From the NCBI GenBank assembly GCA_029259695.1, contig JAJDEQ010000011.1, forward strand, positions 1 through 52,400: a stretch of 52,400 nucleotides of DNA, given 5' to 3'. Origin of the DNA: Planctomycetota bacterium. Its GTDB lineage: Bacteria > Planctomycetota > B15-G4. Position 1 is the stretch's first letter, and the number at the start of each line of letters is the position of its first letter. Shown piece after piece: positions 33,363 through 41,560 of the stretch. The notes below the pieces were generated by a model. The model was not told the origin of the DNA, made no database searches, and saw only the letters and a program-made list of their open reading frames with translations. Made by a program: the position numbers and the translations under genes.

Positions 33363-35054
33363 TCACAGCGTTCGATAGAGCTCGAACAGGAAGCCCACGT
33401 CGTGGCTCAGGTCGACATGGCGCGACAGGCGCCAGGTCGGGGGCAGGGGGCGCGGGTCGCACACCTCCGCGATCGCCTGGAGCGCATAGGCCTTCACGTA
33501 GCTCAGCTCCTCCCGGCGATCGAAGGCGCTCACCAGCGCCGGCAGCACGTTGCGGTCACCGACCAGCCCCAGCCCGTAGAGTCGCGAGGCCCGGTCGATC
33601 ACGCCCTCCACCTCGTCGGCATCGGCCGCCAGGCCGTCCACCCGTGCGCGCTCGCCCAAGAGGCCCAGGCCCAAGATGGCCAGGCGCACGACCTCCACGT
33701 CGTGATCCTTGCGCGCCCGCTCCTCGAGCAGGGCCCCCACGCCGGGCTGCGCTGACCCGACCAGCCCGAGCGCGAGGCAGACGTACCCGCGTTGCAGTGG
33801 CGACCCGCCTTCCTCGAGCAACTCGCGCAGCGGATCGGCGGCGGAGGGAGCCTCCAGCAGACCGAGCCCCACGGCCGCCGCGCCGCGGATCGACTCCTCG
33901 CGCTCGTCGTCCAGGATCTCGAGCAGCAGCGACGCGTTGTCCGGGTCTCCGTCGAAACCGAGCGCGAGCACGTAGTGCGTCCGCAGCAGGTAGGGGATGT
34001 CGCCGTCGAGGTCGAGCAGGAAGCGGTGCGACGCCGGCGCTCGCGTGCGGCCGAGGGCGCGCAGCAGGCCGAGACGAACAGCGATGTCCGAGTCGTCCTG
34101 GTAGGCCTCCACCAGCCCGGCCACGTCCGCATCCACGAGCGCCGGTGACATGGCCTCCAGACCCATGGCGGCTGAACGCCGGACCTGGTTGTGATCGTCG
34201 TGCAGCAACTCCAGCAGGGGGGCGAGCCACTGCCGGTCGGCCGTCTGGCCCCAGGCCACGGCGACCAGGGCGCGCAGGTAGGCTTCGCTCTTGTAGATGC
34301 GCGTGCCCCGGAGGTCCAGCAGCCGCGCGCACAGACGCACACTGGTGGGCAACCCGGCCGCGTACACCGTCGCGGCGCGGAGCGTGTTCGACTGCTTGGC
34401 GAGGCGCTTGGGGTCCAGCGCCTCGAAGAGGATGTCCACCGAGCGCGCGTCCCCCAGCAGCCCGAGGGCGACGGCGGCATACGTGCGCACCTCGTCGGCT
34501 TCGCCCTCGTCGGCGTACAGACGCTGCAGCACTTCCAGCGCGCGCGCCTGCCCGGAGAAGCCGAGGGCGAGCACGGCTTGCGTGCGCACGAACAGGTCGC
34601 GGTCCGTCTCGGCGGTGAGTTCCACGGCTGCGACGCCCTCGGCCAGCCCCATGCGACCGAGGGCCATCACCGCAGCGGCGCGCACGTCGCGATGCCTGTG
34701 ACGCAGCGCGCCCACGAGGGTGGGCAGCAGGGCCTGACGGTCGTCGTCGGTCACCGGGTCGAAACGCCCGCCCGCGGCGGCGGCGCGCCCCGGCAACCTG
34801 CGGCGCAGGTCGATCAGCGCCTCCTGGTTGAAGTCGAACCACCACTCCCAACGCTCCGCGTCGAAGGCGAGCACCGGGCCGAGCCCCGGTTGCGAGACGA
34901 CACCCTCGAGCGCGGTGCCCTCCGCACCGGGAGGGGGCTGGTACTGGCCGCCGTGGAAGGCGTGCGCCGGCGTCACGCTGCAGAGCAGGGCCGCGGCGCA
35001 CAGCACTGTGGAGAACAGTGTGGAGAACGTGGAGGCAGGTCCCGGGATCACCAT
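33363..35054 (-). CDS. Exported HEAT-repeat protein
   Basis: A 563-residue protein built of helical HEAT/PBS-lyase repeats. ATG 35054 is chosen because GGAG lies just upstream and a signal peptide follows (TLFSTVLCAAALLCSVTPAHA). The mature N-terminus starts FHGGQYQPPPGAEG. A WEWWFDFN segment follows, a pattern I associate with exported HEAT-repeat proteins of Planctomycetota. From residue 120 onward, about twelve helical repeats of 30-40 residues contain the usual A-A-x-A-L-G-x-x-G/L motifs (ALGRMG, AVALGLLGDARS, AVGLGLLEAPSA, AILGLGLLGERA). Such scaffolds usually mediate protein binding. It is divergent from the SH3-like gene with 55 bases between the starts. Confidence 0.87.
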   Translation of the reverse strand: MVIPGPASTFSTLFSTVLCAAALLCSVTPAHAFHGGQYQPPPGAEGTALEGVVSQPGLGPVLAFDAERWEWWFDFNQEALIDLRRRLPGRAAAAGGRFDPVTDDDRQALLPTLVGALRHRHRDVRAAAVMALGRMGLAEGVAAVELTAETDRDLFVRTQAVLALGFSGQARALEVLQRLYADEGEADEVRTYAAVALGLLGDARSVDILFEALDPKRLAKQSNTLRAATVYAAGLPTSVRLCARLLDLRGTRIYKSEAYLRALVAVAWGQTADRQWLAPLLELLHDDHNQVRRSAAMGLEAMSPALVDADVAGLVEAYQDDSDIAVRLGLLRALGRTRAPASHRFLLDLDGDIPYLLRTHYVLALGFDGDPDNASLLLEILDDEREESIRGAAAVGLGLLEAPSAADPLRELLEEGGSPLQRGYVCLALGLVGSAQPGVGALLEERARKDHDVEVVRLAILGLGLLGERARVDGLAADADEVEGVIDRASRLYGLGLVGDRNVLPALVSAFDRREELSYVKAYALQAIAEVCDPRPLPPTWRLSRHVDLSHDVGFLFELYRTL

Positions 35055-35095
35055 GGCAACTCCGCGAGCGAGTGGGGTGGCCCGCTCCACTACGT

Positions 35096-35101
35096 TAAGA
35101 T
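35096..35101 (+). promoter_or_regulatory. Candidate -10 box directly before the SH3-like gene
   Basis: TAAGAT lies eight bases before ATG 35110, another possible leaderless start. A good -35 is not seen. The same 55-base gap must also hold control of the divergent HEAT-repeat gene. Confidence 0.3.
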
Positions 35102-35109
35102 CCCGAGAC

Positions 35110-36198
35110 ATGAACGCGCTCGTCCTGATTCTCGCTTCGTTTCTCGGGCAGCCCGCCGATGAGCTGCCCGGCACCGCATTCGCCCAGCCGGCAGCCGACA
35201 TCGTGCTCCGTTCGGGGCCCGGGGAGAACTACCCGGGTTTGCTCACGCTCGACGGCCGCACGGTCGTGCGACTCGGCGAGGCGCGCGGCGCGTACCGCGA
35301 GGTGTTCGTGGCCGCCGGATTCCCGGTGTACGTCCACCGCAGCTACGTGCAACTGTCTCCGCAGGACGCGCAGGTGACCGTTCTCGGTCAGCGTGTGAAC
35401 GCACGCTACGTGCCGTCGACCGTCGGCAACCTCCCGGTGGGCCAGCTCGGTTCCCAGGATGGTGCCCTGCTGCTGCTGGACGAAGAGCGCGACTGGGTGC
35501 GCGTCTCGGCTCCGGTCGGGCTGCCGTTGTTCCTCCCGGAGTCCGATCTCCCGACGGAGCCCTTCGGCGGGGACGAGTCGACCTGGTGGGCGGAGCGGAC
35601 GCGGCGTGAAGCCGGACGGATCGCGCGCGCCGACAGCTGGCGGGCGGGCAACACCGAGTGGCAGACGCAGCAGCGCGTCATCCAGGAACTGGAGCAACTT
35701 GCCGCCAGCGATCTCACGCGCCTCTCGGACGACCAGCTCGCGCAGCGCGGCTTCGCCCTCGACCGGCTCGCCGGCGAGGCGCAGGTCCCGGCGACGCGCG
35801 AGGCGTCCCGGCGTCTGCGGGCCGAGCTCGATCGTTACGTCGTGCTGCGAGAACGCGTCTCGCAGCAGCTCAGCGAACTGCGCGATGCAACCGTGGCCGA
35901 CGAGAGCCTGGCGCGTGAGGCACGCGTGCTCGGCCTCGGGCTGCGCTTCAATCGCCACGGCGACGCGGTCACGCACAAGGGCCGCGTGGGAACCATCGAA
36001 GCCGGTGACGACGCGGTCGTGTACACCCTCACCACCACCGACGGCCAGGTGCTGAAGCTCATGGCGGCGGCGGACGTGACCGACCTGGCGAGCCTCGTGG
36101 GCAAACGCGAGGTGACGCTGACGGGCCGCCAGCTCAACCTCAACTCGGTGCAGGGACCGGTGCTCGTGGTGCACCGCGTCCTGCTCGTGGGTCGCTGA
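35110..36198 (+). CDS. Exported SH3-like domain protein, unknown role
   Basis: A 362-residue secreted or periplasmic protein with a short signal (NALVLILASFLGQ), start ATG 35110. Residues 25-85 read as a bacterial SH3-like domain (VLRSGPGENYPGLLTLDGRTVVRLGEARG, then VYVHRSYVQL), and a second copy covers about 85-150 (VNARYVPSTVGNLPVGQL...DWVRV). Tandem SH3 domains usually bind cell-wall peptides. Residues 160-280 are a charged helical segment rich in Glu, Arg and Gln (coiled-coil-like). The last 80 residues are beta-rich (YTLTTTDGQVLKLMAA, KREVTLTGRQLN) and resemble an SH3/OB-like ending. The divergent HEAT-repeat gene may be a partner. Confidence 0.82.
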   Translation: MNALVLILASFLGQPADELPGTAFAQPAADIVLRSGPGENYPGLLTLDGRTVVRLGEARGAYREVFVAAGFPVYVHRSYVQLSPQDAQVTVLGQRVNARYVPSTVGNLPVGQLGSQDGALLLLDEERDWVRVSAPVGLPLFLPESDLPTEPFGGDESTWWAERTRREAGRIARADSWRAGNTEWQTQQRVIQELEQLAASDLTRLSDDQLAQRGFALDRLAGEAQVPATREASRRLRAELDRYVVLRERVSQQLSELRDATVADESLAREARVLGLGLRFNRHGDAVTHKGRVGTIEAGDDAVVYTLTTTDGQVLKLMAAADVTDLASLVGKREVTLTGRQLNLNSVQGPVLVVHRVLLVGR

Positions 36199-36223
36199 GT
36201 CCGCACGCCTCGCGGGGCCTGAC

Positions 36224-37954
36224 TTGACTGCCGCACTCGCCGTCGCACTCAGCCTCGTGGCGTACGCGGTGGGATACCGCGTGTACTCGCGTTACCTGGC
36301 CCAGCGTGTGTTTGCGCTGGACCCCGACGCCGAGACACCGGCGCACACCTACCGGGACGACGTGGACTACATGCCCACCCGTCCCGCGGTCCTGTTCGGG
36401 CACCACTTCGCTTCGATCACCGGCCTGGCGCCCATGCTCGGGCCCGCGGTGGCGGTGGTGTGGGGCTGGCTCCCGGCGTTGCTGTGGGTCGTGTTCGGCG
36501 CGCTGCTGGTGGGCTGCGTGCACGACTTCTCCGCCCTCGTGCTCAGCGTGCGGCACCGGGGTCTCTCGATCGGCTCGGTCGCCGAGGAACTGCTCGGGCG
36601 GCGAGCCAAGAGCCTGTTCCACCTGATCATCTTCTTCGGCGTGGCGTTGGCGATGGGGGTCTTCGTGATCCACATCGCCCGGCTCTTCGGGCACGGGCTC
36701 TACCCGCAGGCGATCCTGCCCAGCGGCGGCCTGATGATCGTGGCCGCGACGATCGGCGTGCTGCTGCACAGGGGGCGCGCGCGGCTCGGGCCCGCCGCCG
36801 GCATCGGCTTCGTGCTGCTGCTGGGGTTGATCTGGGTCGGCGTGCGCCTGGGGACCTTCGGCCTCGACGAACAACAATGGGCCAGCACGCGCACACTCAA
36901 GCTGACGCTCCTGGCCTACGGCTTCCTGGCCTCGGTCCTGCCGGTCTGGTCGCTGCTCCAGCCGCGCGACTTCATCAACTCGCTGTTGCTGTACGTCGCG
37001 CTGATCGGCATGTACCTGGGCTTCTTCCTCTCGGGGCGGGACTTCCAGGCACCGGCGCTGGCGACGGCCCCCGTGGGGGCTCCGCCGCTGATGCCCTTCG
37101 TCTTCATCACCATCGCCTGCGGGGCCGCGAGCGGATTTCACGCCCTGGTGTCGTCTGGCACGACAGCCAAGCAACTCGCCCGTGAGAGCCACGCCCGCCC
37201 GGTGGGCTACGGCGGCATGATCGGCGAGTCGTTGCTGGGGCTGCTGGCGGTCGTGGCGTGCTCGGCGGGGCTGCTCGGCGGGGAGGAGTGGACTGCGGAC
37301 AGCGGGCGCTACGCATCCTGGGACGCGATCAAGGGGCCCGGGGTCGCGCTCTCGAACTTCATCAACGGCGGGGCGTACTTCCTGGAGCAGCTGGGCCTCG
37401 ACCACGAGACCGCGGCTTCGTTCGTCGCGGTCGTGGTGGTCTCGTTCGCACTCACGACGCTCGACTCGGCCACGCGCCTGCTGCGCTACAACATCGAAGA
37501 GGTCGGTCAGTCGCTCGGTTGGGAGCGGGTCGCGACCCGCATTCCCTGCTCACTGCTCGCGGTGGGGGCGATCGCCTTCTTCGGCTTCTACACCGTGAGC
37601 GAGGAGGTCGTGCTCGCCGACGGGACGACCGAAGTGGTGCGCAACGAAGCGGGCATCATCCTGTGGCAGCTGTTCGGGACGACCAACCAGCTCCTGGCGG
37701 GCCTCACGCTGTTGCTCGCCACCCGCTACCTGGCCCGTCGCGGGCGCAACTATTGGGTCACCGCCGTGCCCATGGTGTTCATCTTCGCGAGTACGGTGAT
37801 CGCCATGCTGGGCAACCTGCAGCAGTTCTGGCGTGACGGCGAGACGCCGCTGATCGTCGTCGGCGGAGCGCTGCTGGTGCTCGCCGTGTGGCTGTGCGTC
37901 GAAGGTCTGGCGGCGGCCGGACGGGATCGGAGAGCGGCGGCGCAGACACCCTGA
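36224..37954 (+). CDS. cstA: Carbon starvation protein CstA-like transporter
   Basis: CstA-family proteins are inner-membrane importers of peptides or pyruvate, with many helices. The 576-residue protein starts at TTG 36224 (MTAALAVALSLVAYAVGYRVYSRYLAQ). Family features are the early D-x-V-D-Y-M-P-T-R-P-A-V-L-F-G-H-H-F segment, followed by FASITGLAPMLGPAVA, VGCVHDF, SGTTAKQLARE and the central A-L-T-T-L-D-S-A-T-R-L-L-R motif. About fifteen hydrophobic helices are visible. The length is shorter than the E. coli protein (701 residues) and matches the compact versions in other phyla. It is not linked to a two-component or LytS-type regulator here. Confidence 0.95.
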   Translation: MTAALAVALSLVAYAVGYRVYSRYLAQRVFALDPDAETPAHTYRDDVDYMPTRPAVLFGHHFASITGLAPMLGPAVAVVWGWLPALLWVVFGALLVGCVHDFSALVLSVRHRGLSIGSVAEELLGRRAKSLFHLIIFFGVALAMGVFVIHIARLFGHGLYPQAILPSGGLMIVAATIGVLLHRGRARLGPAAGIGFVLLLGLIWVGVRLGTFGLDEQQWASTRTLKLTLLAYGFLASVLPVWSLLQPRDFINSLLLYVALIGMYLGFFLSGRDFQAPALATAPVGAPPLMPFVFITIACGAASGFHALVSSGTTAKQLARESHARPVGYGGMIGESLLGLLAVVACSAGLLGGEEWTADSGRYASWDAIKGPGVALSNFINGGAYFLEQLGLDHETAASFVAVVVVSFALTTLDSATRLLRYNIEEVGQSLGWERVATRIPCSLLAVGAIAFFGFYTVSEEVVLADGTTEVVRNEAGIILWQLFGTTNQLLAGLTLLLATRYLARRGRNYWVTAVPMVFIFASTVIAMLGNLQQFWRDGETPLIVVGGALLVLAVWLCVEGLAAAGRDRRAAAQTP

Positions 37955-38033
37955 GCCGGAGGCAGGGCGTCTTCGGACCGTGCGCACGCGGCGTCCGTCC
38001 ACCGGGTCCGATCCGCGAGCGCGCACCCGCCCC

Positions 38034-38068
38034 GACCCGTCGCGGGTCCGACCCGGGCTCAGTCCGGG
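38034..38068. terminator. Candidate hairpins between convergent cstA and tgt
   Basis: GACCCG (38034-38039), a three-base loop and CGGGTC (38043-38048) form a perfect six-base-pair stem. A second stem CCCGG/CCGGG (38052-38056 with 38064-38068) covers the tgt stop. They could stop transcription from both sides. No U-rich tail follows. Confidence 0.35.
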
Positions 38069-39183
38069 CGCGGCTGCGGCAACTCCCACTCATCGAGCAG
38101 GTCCGGCATCGTCCCCGCTTCGATGGCGGCTCGGGCACGCTCGACCAGCCGGAACAGGAAGCGCAAGTTGTGCAGGGTGCACAGGGTCCCGGCCAGGGGG
38201 TCACCCACCACGAGGTGATGACGCAGGACGCCCACCTGCCAGCCGCGGCAGGCCACGCAGTCGCAGTCCTCGTCCAGGGGACCTTCGGCGCCGCGGTAGC
38301 GCCCGCTGCGCAGGTGGATCTTCCCGCGGCCCCGGAAGACCGTGCCGTGTCGCCCGTTGCGCGTGGGGAGCACGCAGTCGAACACATCGAAGCCTGCGGC
38401 GATGGCGGCCAGCACGTCGGCCGGCCGGCCGACGCCCATCAGATAGCGCAGGCGATCCGGCGGCAGCAGGGGAGCGTAGCGAGCGGCTGCGGCCTGGAGC
38501 GCCGCGCTGCCCTCGCCGACCGACAAGCCGCCGATCGCGTAGCCGTCGAAGTCGAGCTCGATCAGCTCCGCGGCCGACCGGCGCCGCAGGTCGTCGTCCA
38601 GGCCGCCCTGGACGATGGCGAACTGTGCCTGACCACGACGGTCGTGCCGCGCATGGTGTTCGCGCGCCGCGCGAGCCCAGGCCGTCGTGCGTCGCACCGC
38701 GGTGGCGAGGGCCGCGCGGTCGGCCGGGAGCGGGGGACAGTGGTCCAGCACCATGGCGATGTCGCTGTCGAGCGCGAGCTGGATCTCCACCACTTCCCGT
38801 GGCCCCAGGCGCAGCCGGCGGCCGTCGACCGGCGAGCGGAAGCTCACGCCCTCATCGTCGAGCTGGGCGATGTCGAGCAGCGAGAAGACCTGGAAGCCGC
38901 CGCTGTCGGTGAGGATCAGCCGGTCCCAGCTCATGAAACGGTGGAGCCCACCGAAACGCACGACGTCCTTCTCTCCGGGGCGATCGTGGAGATGGTAGGC
39001 GTTGGCCAGGATCATCTCCGCGCCCACGGCCGCGAGTTGGTCGGGAGAGACGCCCTTCACGTTGCCGTAGGTGCCGACCGGCAGGAACGCCGGCGTGCGC
39101 AACTGCTTGCCGCGCAACTCCAGCTGACCGGTGCGCGCCAGACCCCACTGGGCCTGGGCTTGGAACACGGCGGGCGCGCTCAA
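38059..39183 (-). CDS. tgt: Queuine tRNA-ribosyltransferase
   Basis: Tgt exchanges guanine 34 of GUN-decoding tRNAs for the queuosine precursor preQ1. The start is TTG 39183, in a TTGA overlap with the SpoIID-like stop, giving 374 residues (MSAPAVFQAQ); the GTG at 39168 is a second choice, and longer upstream readings are shadows. D93 in L-T-D-S-G-G-F-Q-V-F-S and D269 in F-D-C-V-L-P-T-R-N-G-R are the catalytic pair. The zinc site is C307, C309, C312 and H338. VQGG and GGLSVGE are intact. A small oddity is D-H-C-P-P where D-E-C is common. No queuosine synthesis gene (queC-F) is nearby. Confidence 0.95.
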   Translation of the reverse strand: MSAPAVFQAQAQWGLARTGQLELRGKQLRTPAFLPVGTYGNVKGVSPDQLAAVGAEMILANAYHLHDRPGEKDVVRFGGLHRFMSWDRLILTDSGGFQVFSLLDIAQLDDEGVSFRSPVDGRRLRLGPREVVEIQLALDSDIAMVLDHCPPLPADRAALATAVRRTTAWARAAREHHARHDRRGQAQFAIVQGGLDDDLRRRSAAELIELDFDGYAIGGLSVGEGSAALQAAAARYAPLLPPDRLRYLMGVGRPADVLAAIAAGFDVFDCVLPTRNGRHGTVFRGRGKIHLRSGRYRGAEGPLDEDCDCVACRGWQVGVLRHHLVVGDPLAGTLCTLHNLRFLFRLVERARAAIEAGTMPDLLDEWELPQPRPD

Positions 39184-40346
39184 GGCAGCCGTGCCAGGTG
39201 TGCACCCTGGTAGTAGTGCGCGAGGATCTCCCGATAGTCCGCCCCCGCACGGGCCCGGCCGGCCGCGCCGTACTGGCACATGCCCACGCCGTGTCCCCAG
39301 CCGCCGCCGCGCACGACGAGTTCGCCGCCCTCCAGCCACGGCGCTTCCGTCCAGAGCGTGGAGAGCGCCTGCTCCGCTCGCTCGCGCCCGGCGGAGAGCC
39401 GGCTGCGGAAGGCATCGGCGCCGACGGTCGCCGCCCGGCCGCCCGCGGTGATCGTGATGCGTTTGGGATGGGCCGGATACTCGGCCGGTTCGACGGCCAC
39501 GGCGTCGAGTGCGGCCACGGGCAGGCCGGCCGCGGCGCAGACCCGGTCCGCCGCAAAGCGTCGTTCCCAACGGAAGACCGGGGAACGCTCGCAGCCGCCG
39601 CACGGCAGGACCACATCCATCAGCCCGGGGGGGGCGCCGGCGAAGACGTCGGCCGCAGGCCTCGAAGCCCCGCCGCAGGTCGAGTGGTACCACGCCGGCA
39701 CGAAGTCTCGTTCGGCGCCGAGCAGGACCTCCTGCGCCGTCTGCTTGACCGCCCGTGTGGCCACCAGCGTCTCCGCTCGCCGTCCCTCGTAGACCTGGGA
39801 GCGCTCGTCGGCGAGCAACCGGCCCGAGTTCTGGATCGTCTGCAGCGCGTAGGTGCGGGCGGCCACGGCCTGGGCCTTCAGCGCCTCGAGCCCGAATGCT
39901 TCCGGCATCTCGGCAGGCACCACGCCGAGCAGGTAGTCCTCGACCGGTAGGCGGTTCATGAGCCGGGGTCGATCACCGTGCTCGATACGCAGGAAGCCTC
40001 GGTAGGGGGCGCCGTCCACCCAGAGCACCGTGTCGCCCAGCGGCCGGATCTCCAGCGGTGGGGCGCCGACGCGACTTGCGCCGATCCAGACCTCGTTGGG
40101 CCCGTTGCCGAGCTTGGTACCCGGTGCGAGCTCGTCGAAGTGTACGAGGACGTCGGCGCGCTGGTCGACGACGACGCAGGGACCATCCGCGGCCACGGTG
40201 GGGGCCACACCGGGTCGGCTCAACTCGACGTCCACCCAGCCTTTCGGCGGCCGTTGCCCGGCGTCAACCGCCGACATCTCTCCATCACCGCAAGCGGCGA
40301 GCGACGCAAGCAATGCGCCCACGGCGGCGGCGGTGGCCCGGTTCAT
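39180..40346 (-). CDS. SpoIID/LytB-domain lipoprotein (probable lytic transglycosylase)
   Basis: A 388-residue exported protein of the SpoIID family, whose member SpoIID cuts glycan strands of denuded peptidoglycan. The lipobox L-A-A-C puts Cys 19 at the mature start, so it is lipid-anchored. The catalytic-type Glu is E146 in VVPAEMPEAFGLEALKAQAVA, the standard pattern of the domain. The other signature GGGWGHGVGMCQYGAAG is intact near the C-terminus. Cys residues near 230-260 (STCGGAS, CGGC) could form a metal site or disulfides. The organism is not obviously a spore former, so the role is general wall remodelling. It overlaps ruvB by ATGA and tgt by TTGA. Confidence 0.92.
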   Translation of the reverse strand: MNRATAAAVGALLASLAACGDGEMSAVDAGQRPPKGWVDVELSRPGVAPTVAADGPCVVVDQRADVLVHFDELAPGTKLGNGPNEVWIGASRVGAPPLEIRPLGDTVLWVDGAPYRGFLRIEHGDRPRLMNRLPVEDYLLGVVPAEMPEAFGLEALKAQAVAARTYALQTIQNSGRLLADERSQVYEGRRAETLVATRAVKQTAQEVLLGAERDFVPAWYHSTCGGASRPAADVFAGAPPGLMDVVLPCGGCERSPVFRWERRFAADRVCAAAGLPVAALDAVAVEPAEYPAHPKRITITAGGRAATVGADAFRSRLSAGRERAEQALSTLWTEAPWLEGGELVVRGGGWGHGVGMCQYGAAGRARAGADYREILAHYYQGAHLARLP

Positions 40347-41374
40347 CCGGCGAAGAGGCCCGGCGCCTCCGAATCGGACGAGCCCAGTTCGAGTCGTGCT
40401 CGCCCCTCTTCGGTCAGTTCCCGTCCGCGGGGAGTCTTCTTGAGGAAGCCGAGGCGGATCAGGTGGGGCTCGTAGACCTGCTCGATGGTGTCCTCCTCCT
40501 CGCCGACGGCCACCGCGAGCGTCTTGAGCCCTGCGGGACCGCCTCCCAGGCGAGCCAGCACGGCCAGCAGGCGGCGGTCGGTCTCCTCCAGACCGAGCTC
40601 GTCGATGCCGAGCATGGCCAGGCCATCCTGGACCACGGTCGCGTCGACCGTCCCCGCGTTGTGCAGGTCAGCGACGTCCCGCAGGCGGCGCAGGAGGCGA
40701 TTGGCGATGCGTGGGACCCCGCGAGAACGCTTCGCCACCACCGCCGCGGCCTCGCCGTCCAGGGCACAGCCCAGGCGTTCGGCGGAGCGAAGGAGGACGG
40801 TGCGGATGTCCGCGGCCGGGTAGGGCACGAGCTTCTCCACCACGCCGAAGCGGGCCCGGAACGGGTGGCTGAGCAGGCCCTCGCGGGTGGTGGCGCCGAT
40901 CAGGGTGAAGGGCGCCAGGGTCAGACGCACCGATCGGGCCGCCGGGCCCTGGTCGATGACCACGTCCACGGCCCGGTCCTCCATGGCCGCGTAGAGGTAC
41001 TCCTCGACGGTCCGGGAGAGGCGGTGGATCTCGTCCACGAAGAGCACGTCACCCTGTTCGAGACCGGTCAGCAGCCCCACGAGGTCGCCCGGCCGCTCCA
41101 GGGCCGGCCCCGAGGTGACCTTGAGCGTGCTCTCGAGGGCACCCGCCACGAGGTGCGCCAGGGTGGTCTTGCCGAGGCCAGGAGGCCCCGAAAGCAGGAC
41201 GTGATCGAGCACTCCGCCCCGCTTGCGAGCCGCCTCGATCCAGGTGCTGAGGTTGGTGACGACCCTCCGCTGGCCCACGAATTCGTCGAAGGTCCGGGGC
41301 CGCAGCGGTCCGTCGGCATCATCGTGACCGGAGTTGAGAGCCTGGTACACACCGGGCCGCGAAGAGCTGGTCAT
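40343..41374 (-). CDS. ruvB: Holliday junction branch migration ATPase RuvB
   Basis: RuvB is the hexameric AAA+ motor of the RuvABC resolvasome. The 343-residue protein starts at ATG 41374. The N-terminus LRPRTFDEFVGQ, Walker A LSGPPGLGKTTLAH, Walker B L-F-V-D-E-I-H-R-L, sensor/arginine-finger region LIGATTREGLLSHPFRARFG and the C-terminal winged helix (GLKTLAVAVGEEEDTIEQVYEPHLI) all match. ruvA and ruvC are not adjacent. The operon ruvB-spoIID-like-tgt is unusual in content, though ruvB and queA/tgt neighbourhoods are common in bacteria. Confidence 0.97.
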   Translation of the reverse strand: MTSSSRPGVYQALNSGHDDADGPLRPRTFDEFVGQRRVVTNLSTWIEAARKRGGVLDHVLLSGPPGLGKTTLAHLVAGALESTLKVTSGPALERPGDLVGLLTGLEQGDVLFVDEIHRLSRTVEEYLYAAMEDRAVDVVIDQGPAARSVRLTLAPFTLIGATTREGLLSHPFRARFGVVEKLVPYPAADIRTVLLRSAERLGCALDGEAAAVVAKRSRGVPRIANRLLRRLRDVADLHNAGTVDATVVQDGLAMLGIDELGLEETDRRLLAVLARLGGGPAGLKTLAVAVGEEEDTIEQVYEPHLIRLGFLKKTPRGRELTEEGRARLELGSSDSEAPGLFAG

Positions 41375-41381
41375 AGCCCTG

Positions 41382-41387
41382 ATGATA
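41382..41387 (-). promoter_or_regulatory. Candidate -10 box directly before ruvB
   Basis: On the minus strand TATCAT (five of six consensus bases) ends seven bases before ATG 41374, so the ruvB transcript could be leaderless. The hexamer 17 bases upstream, TGTAGA, is a weak -35. Confidence 0.4.
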
Positions 41388-41435
41388 CTCGCGTCGGTAG
41401 CCGTTCTACAGCGTCACGGAGGCGCGTCCATTCGC

Positions 41436-41464
41436 TTGACTCCCTCTCCTGGCCCCACGAGAAT
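41436..41464 (+). promoter_or_regulatory. Candidate promoter of the giant lipoprotein gene
   Basis: TTGACT (41436-41441, five of six bases) and GAGAAT (41459-41464, four of six) lie exactly 17 bases apart. The leader would be about 90 bases before ATG 41561, with an AGAGGA ribosome site near 41548. It is the best promoter pair in the window. Confidence 0.5.
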
Positions 41465-41560
41465 CGCCGGATCCCATGCGGCCAGTGCCGGTCCACCCCC
41501 GAACCGGCCCAGCCACGGCCCCCGGAGTTCCTCGTGCCACGACATTCAGAGGACCTGTCC

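Noticed and set aside
40058..41560. A 501-codon upstream extension in frame with the giant lipoprotein
   Set aside because: It runs antisense through spoIID-like and ruvB genes and past the promoter at 41436. The lipobox after ATG 41561 marks the true start.
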